A stretch of DNA of 64,000 bases from positions 299,911-363,910 of the forward strand of contig VXAU01004405.1 of the NCBI GenBank assembly GCA_013399695.1, given 5' to 3'. Source of the DNA: Formicarius rufipectus (Eukaryota > Chordata > Aves > Passeriformes > Formicariidae). Of this stretch, positions 38,701-49,500 are shown one piece after another (the first letter of the stretch is position 1; each line of letters begins with the position of its first letter). The notes under the pieces were generated by a model, which was not told the origin of the DNA, did not search any database, and worked only from the letters and a program-made list of their open reading frames with translations. Made by a program: the position numbers and the translations under genes.

Positions 38701-39741
38701 GAAAAAAGTCCATCAGGAGAAATTAACAATGATCAGTGAGTGGAACTTTTTTACTCTGCAAGGGCAACAACAATTATATAGGCATATACTGGCTTCATGT
38801 TTTCAATAAGGTTGGACACACCACAGTGATTGAGATAGATGTTATAGGTAGGTAGATCTATTGCCTTAAACTTATTTTGTTTGTACTTTCTAGTAAATTT
38901 TGTGCCAAGGTGAGCACAACTAGTTCATGACTGATCCTTGCACAACAGTACTGCAGTTAACTTAAAACAAAACAAAAAAATGTATCCCAAATCAAACTAA
39001 ACAAAGGAACACCTGGTGAGAATAAGCTGTATTTAACCTCCTTTCAGTGTGGAGGTTATTGTCTCTCTTACCCAAAATGGTGCAGCAGTTCTAAGAAAAA
39101 GGCCAGAAAAAGGTGGATCCTAGCTGGACTTCTGTCCACATGGATGAACATGGAGACTAACCCAAAGAAAGTTCTGTTTCACAAAAATATCTAAGGAGTG
39201 GGTTTTTACAACAAGGTCTTCCCCTTGAAGTATTGATCCCAGGAGGTTGACACATACCTAGCTCTTTCCTGGGTAAAATAAGTGGCATTTCTCTTGTATT
39301 CTTCATGAATTCATAGTATTCTTCATTTTAGGTGATATCAGATGGCTTTGAACTTGCCTAGAAAATTAAAGACCGAGGTAGTGGCTAGGAATTAAAATGC
39401 ATAATATGAAGTTACTAAAGAAAAAGATGTAAGAAAAAAGTTTTGGAATGTACTTAGTGCATGAAAACAAAAACAGTATTCCAAATGTAGGTCATTAATA
39501 ACACTGATTTTACAGTGATGTACATGTAATTTTCAATCAATTTTTACTCAAAGTTTTCCTCCTTTTGTCTCCCTTTTCAGCAAGATTGGAAAACCCAGAT
39601 CAGATGTTACCCCTGATTATTGCATTCTCCTCTGTAACAGCGGTGGCAGTACCTGTAGTTGCAATTTTGATCTACGTGTCAAGAAAAGCAAAGATAAATG
39701 GATCCTACAGTCTTGTAAAAGGACTCAGGTTGAAAGTATGA
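32660..39741 (+). CDS. VCAM1: VCAM1, vascular cell adhesion protein 1 (five-Ig form), seven coding exons
   Basis: Endothelial type I membrane adhesion molecule that binds leukocyte integrins alpha4beta1/alpha4beta7 through its Ig domains. CDS join: 32660-32723, 33438-33716, 34384-34701, 35297-35569, 36154-36420, 36852-37118, 39581-39741; 1629 nt, 542 residues. Order: signal peptide (1-~24), Ig1 (~25-114), Ig2 (~115-220), Ig3 (~221-311), Ig4 (~312-400), Ig5 (~401-489), transmembrane (~500-523), short basic tail. All internal introns are phase 1 with GT-AG ends. The domain 1 CNTTGC double-cysteine motif, RTQMDNPL integrin loop, YSFPSDP linker and tail SYSLV...KV are hallmarks of VCAM1. Human VCAM1 has 739 residues and seven Ig domains; here two further Ig exons between Ig5 and the membrane exon are decayed. 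ATG at 32660 was chosen as the first in frame; 32672 (G at +4) is also possible. Confidence 0.93.
33438..33716 (+). CDS. VCAM1: VCAM1 coding exon 2, Ig domain 1 (integrin-binding)
   Basis: 279 nt, phase 1-1, acceptor ATTGTAG, donor GTAAGT. Encodes a VCAM-type Ig with the extra disulfide pair (CNTTGC and YLCTVFC). The integrin loop reads QMDNPL where human has QIDSPL in domains 1 and 4; the essential Asp is kept. An N-x-T sequon lies inside CNTTGC. Confidence 0.95.
34384..34701 (+). CDS. VCAM1: VCAM1 coding exon 3, Ig domain 2
   Basis: 318 nt, phase 1-1. Begins with the conserved linker YSFPSDP, then CKIPHVYPSHYLEV (human domains 2/5 have C..VYP.DRLEI) and the second Cys in ITCVAKL. The end (NFEPKERVSSQKL) is closer to human domain 5 (FEPKQRQSTQTL) than domain 2. 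One NKT sequon. Confidence 0.95.
35297..35569 (+). CDS. VCAM1: VCAM1 coding exon 4, Ig domain 3
   Basis: 273 nt, phase 1-1. I-set Ig domain with GPQNTIITASP (human: SPKNTVISVNP), LTCVTDSNPPPKVVW and DSGLYICEV. Sequons NLT, NDS and NKT. The donor is GTACAA, weaker than the others. Confidence 0.93.
36154..36420 (+). CDS. VCAM1: VCAM1 coding exon 4+1, Ig domain 4
   Basis: Fifth coding exon, 267 nt, phase 1-1. I-set Ig: EGENVSIQCFAESNPPPK, then GGDYECVAENKFG. The usual domain Trp is replaced (KIILRRK instead of K..W.K). Donor GTAAGT. Confidence 0.92.
36852..37118 (+). CDS. VCAM1: VCAM1 sixth coding exon, Ig domain 5
   Basis: 267 nt, phase 1-1. GPKNTKISVTPATAVKEGE, MKCTSSGNPSPVISWKKK, NATLTI, GLYECEAYNQLGKEKKAVEL: closest to human domains 3/6. 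The donor GTTTGT is atypical. It must splice to the membrane exon at 39581 to give an intact protein. Confidence 0.92.
37703..37951 (+). pseudogene. Decayed VCAM1 Ig exon A (domain 7-like)
   Basis: Acceptor TTCTTTAG and donor GTTAGT are kept, and total length 249 nt would preserve phase 1-1. The start (VNKLLISPSSEV..DSVTIPC) and end (ILYVK) read in the expected frame. The central part (SGDGFTTLETVDGKYTIDRA, AQLKDAGKYTC) is in another frame, so at least two compensating indels are present. In the expected frame TGA at 37813-37815 is a stop. Human domain 7 has the matching TGDTVLKSIDGAYTIRKAQL, which fixes the identity. Including it would truncate the protein before the membrane anchor. Confidence 0.82.
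38589..38847 (+). pseudogene. Decayed VCAM1 Ig exon B (domain 7-like)
   Basis: Acceptor CTTTTCAG, donor GTAGGT. The expected frame meets TAA at 38627-38629, immediately before NVKGGENITITCSTHSN and VVVLKK, which correspond to human VKEGDTVIISCTCGN and IILKKK. The end (GIYWLHVFNKVGHTTVIEIDVIG region) is in a different frame, and the 259-nt length breaks phase 1-1. It is thus a separate Ig exon, older or more damaged than exon A. Confidence 0.8.
39581..39741 (+). CDS. VCAM1: VCAM1 last coding exon: transmembrane segment and cytoplasmic tail
   Basis: 161 nt, starts phase 1 after CCTTTTCAG. After ARLENPDQM comes a ~24-residue hydrophobic segment (LPLIIAFSSV...AILIYV), then a 20-residue tail SRKAKINGSYSLVKGLRLKV. 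Human ends [20 protein letters not shown], so the juxtamembrane R-K-A, GSYSLV and C-terminal KV are conserved. Stop TGA at 39739. Confidence 0.95.
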
Positions 39742-40521
39742 TCACATGAATATAAGTCTTTAGTTGATAATAAGAAAATCTATTTATTGTTGTGACTGGT
39801 TCTACTCTCCTGTAACATATGGTAAAAAAAGTGACTTGAGAACAGCACCATGTGAGAGCAAATGGATTTTTTTTTATGTTTTGATAAGTATTTTGGTATT
39901 TAAATTAAAAGAAAAGCTAGCATCCTCTCCTAGAAATTGGAAAATCACTTCCACATTGAAGCACTCTGAACACAGAGTTCTGTGGAGAACTAGGTTTGTA
40001 CATAGTGTATAATTTATGTTATAATTATGTTCAACTAAATATCAGTTTGTAAAATTGCAGTCTTATGGCAACTGTACAGAGAAATTTTGTTAATTCAAAG
40101 ATAAAAATCGTTACTTGAGATGATCAGGTGATATTTTATTTTATGTTACTCTCCAGCATAAATGTTTTTAATATACTTTGTCTGCTTGTCCTTGGAAAAT
40201 GTTCTGTTTTCACTTATATAGCCATAAATTCTGTACCTTCAATGAAATTACACAATCAATGGGCTATGCATTTCTAATTCATTTAAATTAATTTAAGATC
40301 TTGAGGCTCATTTGTGAAACATTTTATTTTAAGTATTATTCAGAAAGTATCTGGGGTTATAGTCTAGTTAGTTTTAGGACTGCTGAGGTATTTTTGTTGA
40401 CTTTAATCATTCTCAAATCAATGTCAGGGTTTTGCTATTTTGTGATGAGCCAAATCAGATCCTTCATGTGAATTATAAGCTGACAATAAATATGCTTTAC
40501 AGATTTCCACTCCAAAATAAA
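39742..40521 (+). terminator. VCAM1: VCAM1 3' UTR and polyadenylation signals
   Basis: AT-rich 3' region with several T-rich stretches. Two AATAAA hexamers lie at 40485-40490 and 40516-40521; cleavage is expected 10-30 bases after one of them. No mRNA evidence is available to choose. Confidence 0.6.
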
Positions 40522-43500
40522 ACTAACAGTAGATTTCTTTGACTAAATCCGTCTAGTTATGCCTACTTCAGATTATGTCAGAATACACATTACTGTGGAA
40601 GGAATCAGTGAAAATTATCCTTAACAAGAGCAGATTTGAGTGTCATGGAAAGCCCCGGCTGTAAAGTCAGAAGCCAGGCAAGGAGGACAGACAAAATCCA
40701 TGCTGCCTTGGCAGTGGTGGTTGTGTTTTTCCCTGAAGAAATACCCTTCCTAAGCTTCTCACTGTGGAAATCTAAAGCTTTTGCCTGGTAATTTTCCTTT
40801 CAATAGAGACCCAACATCTGGTTAGTGCCTTTCACCGTTTACTTTCCACTGTTTGCAAAACAGCAAAATAGAGAAAATAGTGGGTTTTGTGTACAGAGGC
40901 AAAGAAGGAGTGGAAGTGGAGTTTGATAGTATTCTTCTTTACATCCCTTCCCCTCAGTAGAGGTGGTGCTTTGACTCATCTGGGTGTTGATATTCAGCAC
41001 TGAAAGAAAGGTTGTGGGAGATACAGGCTCTGTGGCTGAGGCATTGAAGTGCATCCTGATCTGCTGTGCCTTGGCCCACTGTGCTAGGCATAGGAAGATG
41101 GGCTTGGACACACCAAGCTTGCATACAGAAAGTCAAACAGAGATACGTGAAAAGAATATGTCTTTATGTTATACATATGGTAACAATTGCTCCCAACAAC
41201 AATGCAAATGCCTCTTGGTAGCTGCTCGGGATGAGGCAATGGTGCAGAGCTCCCATCTTTTTCGTAGTGTGTTCAGCAGTGTTTAGTGCACAGCAAATCA
41301 GTGCACGTAAGATATCTATCTAGACTGGAAAGGGTGACTTGGAAAGTGGGAGTGTAGCGGAAAAATGGGAGAGCAGTGTGGACTTGGCTTGGAGGAGTGT
41401 GAGCATGCAGTAGGAAGGTGAAGAAAAGATTGAAGACAGAGGAGGAGGAGGAGAGCTTTGACAAACCCATGACACAGATTTCTTGGAGGTGATGCCAAGC
41501 ATATTGATTCAGAATAATGTCAGGCCTGTCTTGTGAAAAAAAACAGAAAGCATGATTTTTTTTTCCCACTGGGCAGAACTTCAGTGCACACACATTTTGC
41601 CTGCTGGGCATGGTTCTGGTACCTGTATTGCAGGAAGAATAGTTAGAAGAAGATACTGAGAAGGAGAACTGGAAAACAGTAAAAATGAAAATGCCTGGAA
41701 CCTTCCAGTTTGGAGAGAGAATTCGGAAGGAGGAGGAGATGTGACTGATGTTTTTCAAATTGTGAGGGCAGTTGATAGCAAACAACAGATGCAGAACTGC
41801 TGCTTGCTAAATCATGCACTGCCAGAATTGTAAGACACACAAACTAGGGAAAAAGTGATTTAACAAAAATAATGGAATAGTACTTCTTTACAGAGTGAAT
41901 GGTGAACTGCTGCAAGATGATGCAGAAAGTTCTTGGAGACAACAATATCATTGGCTCAAAAGGGGAATGCTAAAACTAATGAGCTAACAGTCCACAAATA
42001 AATACTAAAAGCAGTAGACAGAAATATATTGTATAACATCCCTAATTCAATGGCCACTGATGTTGAGCAATCCTCAGGATATAAACTGCAGAAGGGGGCC
42101 ACATTTGTATGACATCCTGAAATAGTATCTTCTACTGCTGGAGACATACAGTGGTAGCTGGATCATGGGTGAGGCCCAGTAAGGTCTGCCTTGCCTTCTT
42201 ACACCTTCCCTGAGTGGTCTCAGGACAGTCCTATTTGGAGAAGGGGCATAGAAGTTCCTGTGCTGTTTTCCCCTCTCCTGTGATCTCTTAGAAGGACAAA
42301 AAAGAGGAAAGATGAATGGGAGAGAAGTAGGAGCCATCTTGCAACAGTTCTTTGGTGCTTATGTAGAGTTTCCTGAAAACTCCTGCACAAGTTCCCAGTA
42401 TCCTTTCAGCTCTTGGTTTCACCAGTATTTCTGATACAGATGCAGACCTTAGTGTCCATGTGGCTTGCCCTCCCTCTCAGAGTCTCCATTAAGGTATTAA
42501 GTAATTTAATAGGAGTTGGACTGTGATTTCAACAAAGCCAGTTCTTCACCCAGAAACTCTAAGTGAATAGATAGAGCATATAGTGCTCATTTTAGGAGAG
42601 GCTGCTCTTCTGTGGGCAGCAAGTCTTCTCTTAGTGAAATCAACAAAGAAGGATCTTGACAGGGGATTTCCTCCCCTACTGCCTGGTTCTCGGTATTTTC
42701 CAGGACACTTAATGATTTGGGTAGAAGCTTATCCAATGGAGGTTAAAAGTTCACAGTCAAATAACTTCTCTTTCATTGAAAATTACAGAAGGAATATTAC
42801 TTCTCCTTGCACAATTTCTCATCAAGTGTGTTGCAGATCATGCATGATGTGGTGTGTCTGAATGGGGTAGGCCATTCAGTTTCATTGGTTTGTTACTGTA
42901 CTGGACCAGGTAACTTCTTTAAGAAGCATGTACCCCTGTAAGGAATCTGATTTTAACTGGAAATTCTTCAAATGGAGAATATGCCATTGTCCTTGGTAAT
43001 TAGTGGGGCCTTTTTTGTTGTATATACGTGGTCTAATTCTAATTTAATTTGTCTGACCTTTTATACCATTCTCCCCACAAGATGTAATTAAGCTAGCTCT
43101 TATTTCTTTGATAAGCTATAGAGATTGAGCTGTTGGAAGCCTACCTTTCTCTATAAGGCATTTTCTACAGCAGTATATAATCCTTGCAGTCTTTTCTAAA
43201 TCCCTTCCAGCACTATACATACCCTTTAATATGAGAAAAACACCCCTGTGTCTGAATTTACGTAAACCATTCAACTACCAATCAAAAACTGACAGATTTT
43301 TTGACACTACTTTATACTTAGTTTGAAAGTCACTTCACAATTTAAAAAGAAATGAGAGAACTAGTTATTTCAGGGAAACTTCCTCTCTTGTCCTGTTGTC
43401 TGGTGTGCAGCTCACCAGTCTTTAAGCTTCATTATCTTTTGGGCTCCATGTGCTGTATATCCTGCCACCAAAGTGGTGCAAGTTATGACAAGAGAAATCA

Positions 43501-46500
43501 GTGTAAAAAGTGACGTGTTTTGCTGTTGGCTACCAGGCATCTTAGTAGTTAAAGTGTATTGTTCCAAATACCTGGGTAACCACCAGGAACTGAAACTGAG
43601 AATCTCCTGTCTGTCCCTCTGTCCTTCACACCTGAGGGGTCATGATGCTGTTGAAATACACAGAATGGCCAAGCGTGTCTGTGTGATACAGGCGTGGGAA
43701 GTTCTCCTTGCTTTCTATGCCCCTGGTTCCTCTCAGTGGTTCTGCTGTGTTTAGTGTTCCTTAAAATGAAACCAGGGAAACACGTTTTTTGACAGATTCA
43801 AAATTTACTCTTACAAAGGCACCTTTTGCTTTTTGCAGGGCAAAGAAATTTGGGTATTTAAATCCCAAGACTTGTGTCAGGACTGCCTGAAGATTTATTC
43901 TTAAAAAATGCAAATATGTATTTCATAAACAGATGTGATAGACAGCCTGGTACTCTGTGCTTATGTAAGTAAGCCCATTGAATTGAGACAACAATTACTT
44001 TTTGTTTCTTTCTTTGTTTTTGCAATAGATGAGCCAGGAAGGATCATATAAGGAAACTAAAAATTATTTGTTTTTAATCCTCTTTGCTGTGCACAATTGT
44101 AAAAACCAAGATGTTTTGACCTAATGCTGCTGACTTTTTCTCTTAAATATTTTACCTTTCTTTTGAATGAGAGGCAGATATAGCACATTTCCTCTCAGCA
44201 GCTGAAAGGAATGGTGCCACAGATGTTGAATGAATTCATGTTCCCAGCACAGATGTCATGTCTTGAACACTCCCAAATATTTCAGACTGTTATATTTTAT
44301 GTTGTTCTTGCATACTCATGGAGGCTCAGAGACTTACGGTGATGGGTACTATAATTTTTAACAGTGAAGTAACTTGGAGACACTGCTACCAATTGAGCCA
44401 CAGGATCTCTTTTCTAGTTGAACCTGGTAGTTAAAACTTGCTTTTACATTCCCATGCACTTGGTGTGGATGAAAGAAAACTACAGTAGATCCTTTTATGC
44501 TTCTGCTAACAAGCAACTGAATAGAGAACTTGAGAAAACAGGGTTGAGCAATAGCAGTACTGGCATTGAATCTTGGTCTTCATCTAATGGGTTTTCCATT
44601 TAAATGCTGCATTCATTTGCTTATTTTGATATCAGAAATACATATAAAATAGAGTTAAAACAGAACTGTCTTCAGTTTTAAAATTGCATTGAAAACATAT
44701 CCACTGTTGTTTCTATTGATTCCTCATTCAACTGAAAGTCAGGAACTTTGTCCCTCTGTTTATATCCAAGCATCATAACAGTAGACTGAGGCAAGAGAGC
44801 ATGTTTCTTCACTGTTGAATAAACATTCAGGCACTCTTATCTGAAAAGCATACAGAAATAAACACTTTAGGGAGATAATTTAGGATTTGTAGATAAGCTC
44901 TGGGAAAGAGGAAAGAAAAATTCCTTCTCACAAACAATATGCAACTCCAGTACCATATTGTTATTGAGTCTTTTGTTCTAGTTCATCGTTGCAACCCCCT
45001 TAGTGCCAGTAACAGAGCAGAGATGGACTAGATAATAAGATTTTACTTGTATTGGTTAAAGAAGATCACTTCTTTTGAGAAATTGTGATAATGTTGCCAT
45101 AAATCACTCTTCCCAAGTTGTCTGAGGTGAAGTAAAAAACAAGAAAGTGGCAGTATCAAACTCTACTTTCTTTGTCTGAGAGCCAAAAAAGTGCTATATT
45201 TATAGAAGGAGATACAGAAATGTATAGGGAAAAAGGAGAATGTATTTCCACACTGAAGTCCGTGTTCAAAACGTAAGTATACTGAAATACCCTATTTATT
45301 TTTTTGAACCTTTAAACTAGCTGTCAGGACATAATTCTTCTCTGTCTTCTTTGTTTTGTAGCAAATGCCTGTGGTAGCAAGCACTTGAAGAGCATGCTTT
45401 GCCAGCAGTCTGCATGTACAATTATTTCTATTTTCTTTTCTGTATCTAGCTCACCATTTATTTAATAGAATGAGGGTGTATAAACCTCCTAGATTTGTAC
45501 CTCTTCAGACATGAAAATCTCCCTTCTAAAAGCTGAGGTTGTTTTTACCAGCAAAGTCCTCTTGATGCAGAGGAGAGGCAGGTGAGTAGATGTGAGTTGT
45601 GATCAAAGCACCTGTTTAGCCTTGGGCTTGATGGAATTGGGAAGAGAAGATAAATACCCTGTGACATTAGTGCTGCACCATCCACAAGGTTTCTGTAGTC
45701 TTCTGGGAGTACATATACATAATTTGGAACCAGGCAAAGGTTAGTAGGTAATAAGATAATTGTAAAAAGTTTTAGTGAAAGGGAAATTCTGTTTATTGTT
45801 ATGTGGAGCATAACAATGACCACACTAAGTGAAGTCAAACTTTTTAATGAGCAGGTAAATGTTAATGTCCCCAAAATGCTGTAAAAACAACAAATATTGT
45901 ATTATATTCTCTAAATACTCTCCTGACCTTGAACAGTTTTGAAGGTAAGGAGTTTTCTGAGTCTGAGTTTGCTTCACTGTGTTTAGTAACTTGCAAGGGA
46001 TTTGTTTTCTGTTTGGTTTGTCACTTGAAATTATGTCAATTCATAGCATGCACACCATTCACGTTTGCAAGGAATGAAGTACTGCTTTGTTGAGTCTGAG
46101 ATCTCATAGCTATATGTTTGGAAGCTTTCGAAGTTTCTGACTTACACTATTTTGGCTTGTGTTCCTTTCAAAATGGAAGAAAGGGAGAGAAAATTTGAGC
46201 CATCATTCAACACTGAGCTATCTAGATTTCTAGATAATGTCTTGGACACAAGAGAATGTAGTGTGAAGGACTCTGCACAGCATTGCCACAAGCTGTCAAC
46301 AGCAGGAGAGTGATTTGGCAGTGATCCCACATTCTGCAGCTGGAGGGCTGAATGTTCAAAATCTATTGAGGAATAATTCTGCATATAATTTATATTGCAA
46401 ATAAGTGTATTTAATTAAGTATAAGTATGTAACTAATTACTTTCACATTTGAAGAACTCTCACTTAAATATTTAGCATTCAAATACAAAGAAGCAGGGGT

Positions 46501-49500
46501 TGGCTGTGACAGGTTCAGGACCGGTAGGAGCAGGACCAGACACATCTCTCCTTGTTCATTGCGAACAAAATGAAAGTCTCCACAATGTTTTTTGCAAAAA
46601 CCCTGGGAAAAGTTTTGATGTAGGTTACTTGGATTATAAAAGAGTCCAATGTTTTTGGTATGCAGAAATCTGGGCCAGAGAGTGTTAAAGGACTGCTGAT
46701 ACATTGTTAAATGCCCTAGTCTGTAAAATAAGAGTAATAATAAAACATGATAGAAAGTATAAAACAGATGACAGAAAAATATTGGGAACCTTACTGAATT
46801 GGTAGAACCTTTTTAAAATTTCACAGAATTTTATAAAAGATTGTTTACACAGGTATTGTTTCCACTGTTAATGACAAAAACTTAATTTCAAGATAGCATT
46901 TTGTAAGATTTATCAAAATGAATATGTGAAACAATAGACTAACAGCATGAAGCACAGATGAAACAAGAGCTTCTTTTGTTGGAGCCTCTGAAGAGTGTGT
47001 AATCAGAGCTCAAGTCTATGACACTTGAAAAGAAAAACTGTCAGTTCTGAACCAGAAGATTAACATCCCTGCCTGTACTTAAAAGATGAATACCTCTTTT
47101 CAGTTATCTTTCCTGCAGTTGAACTGTCAAGAACAGACATTTTGAAAGCATGTTTTTTGAATGTCTTAAAAGAGCCATCCTCAGGATGGGAAGCGACAGG
47201 AGTCTGCAGTCCAGATAAAGGAATGTAGTATGCTGTGCCTTTTAGGTCACCCTGAGATTATGGCCCAAACACAAGTTGTACTGAGAGGTACCTTAAATTT
47301 ATTTAATATGCTTAGTCATTTTATTTCTTGATAATTTGATTTCCTAACTTTCAAGAGGTCACAATTAGGCTGAATTATAAGTGTGACTTTTTGGGAAATA
47401 CACTCATGGCAGGTTTAAAACCCAAAGTGTGAGAAATTTTGTGGCTAACATAGGTGTACTTTTCCATCCCAGTAATCTGTTTTGCAGTTTGAAGGCTGTA
47501 ATCTGCAGGTATGTCTAAATACTGCTGCTAGGTAAACCCCCACATCTTAGAAGGGAAAAGTGTATTTCTGGACTGATTGTAGCCATTCAATATCTCTCCT
47601 CTTATCAGGGGTTAGAGAGAACACAGAGCCAGTTCCTTCTCAGAGGTGTACAGTAAAAAGACAAGCGGATGTGGACAAAACTTGTGATAAGGCAAGTTCC
47701 CATTGTGTGTGAGTAACGAATACATGCTGAGGATAGTTCAGCAGTCAAAACAGGTCTTTCAGCAGCTGTAGAACCTCTACCCTTGAGGTATTTTGCAATT
47801 CAGCTGGGAAGGACCATAATCAATCCCATCTAGCTGTAAAGTTCACCTTGCTTTGAGTGGGACATTGAATTTGATCTCCTATGATCATCCCTGCCTAATT
47901 TTTTCTGTAACCATGCATGACAGAGGCTTCTATGAGGTACTGTTGTTTTTTTATATAAGGACCACTGTAATTCCCATACAAGATCAAATGAAAAATATTC
48001 AAACAGTTCAGTACACTGGTCTTTGGCAATAAGCAAGAACCAAAATGTCACAAGAAGAGGCAAGAAACACCCCTGAAGACAGATTTAGGACCTTAACTGC
48101 TTCTACAGTATTAAGGGTTTTTTTTTGCGGTCTGATATAGGTTGTTTAAATGTAACTCTGCAGGCATAAGACTCAGTCCATCTTCCAAATCAGTGGCATT
48201 AGTCATACGTCTAAAAGTCCAGTCATTTCATGACTCCCTTTAAAGTGCTGTCCCAAATTACTTCCTGTGGAAAAGAATTGCCTAGTTTAATTAGGCACTT
48301 CATAAAAATTATTTCCTTTGAGTAGTTTAAAGTATTTCTCCTTTTCTCCTGCTTGTTTCTTAATCTGTATCACGAACTAGCACAATGTCACATTTCATAA
48401 ACAGTGGTCAGTCTGGTATTTTCTATTCCAAATGAAGTTCCATCAATTACTTACCTTAAAGGAGTGGTGTTTCCTGGATTATTCTGCATCTTGCTCCTTG
48501 CAGATCATAATATTTTTGGGATATTGCTGTCTTAAACTGGCAAGGTCTGGCTGATAGAAAGAAGATATGTCATGTTTTCCAATCCCTATCACCTACAGTA
48601 AACCAAAAAGAGAGTCTGCTCCTCACAGAAAACTAATTTCTCATCTGCCCCTCCCTTTTTTTTTTTCTGCTGGGTTGATTTTTGACTGGTTCAGGTCCTG
48701 AATCCAAATTGCTATAGGGTCTTACACATACCTAGGCTAAAGTAACCAAGCTACAGTTGGTGGTCATCAGCATGATGACAGAGCCACCTCTCCCACTCTT
48801 GCATCAGTTGGAAGTGTCTGTGAGACCAGTTACTCCTGCAAGCTGACCTTCTTTTAACCATAGATGCCCACTCAGCACAGACTTTTATTGAGCTTATAAG
48901 AATGTTTTTTAATTTTCTACGTGTTAATATCTTCATCTAAATGGTCATTGTTCAGCATGTCACACAGCAAGTTTATTGTGGGAAGCAGTTGGATTTTATC
49001 TGGAATTCTTTAATAGTTAAAAAGTATGACCTGAATTTTCCAACTAAGTTGACTGAAAAACATGTTCCATTTCCCTGAACATTTGCAGTGTATTTAATGA
49101 CCACATATAGTAATTCCTTTAGAGTATCCTTGATTGAAAAGCATATTCCAGGAAATCTTTTTTCCTCAGAAGGACTTTAAGGTTGCCTTAACGTTCCTTT
49201 AAATGCAAAGACCTGTACTGTAGTGATAAATGAGACTTATCAGAGATTACAAAGGATACAGAAGTCAGCCCTAACAAAGGAAGATGTGATGATGGACTAT
49301 ATCTCTTCTACCATTGACCTGAGGTACTTTGCAGCCATATCCCTTTCCTTTTCAGATTATTGCAAATGGCATTTAGAATCAGCCATCACGAATATAATCA
49401 GGAGCCTATGAAAATACAGATTTGCTTGCTATGAAAAGTTCTAAGAAGTTTTCATGTAGAGTAAGGTCAGCATATTTTGTCTTTAGTGAATAAACATTGA

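Noticed and set aside
41273..41785. A 170-codon open frame on the minus strand
   Set aside because: It lies opposite purine-rich DNA in which stop triplets on the other strand are rare. The translation is Ser/Phe/His-rich with no domain, splice context or recognisable homology.
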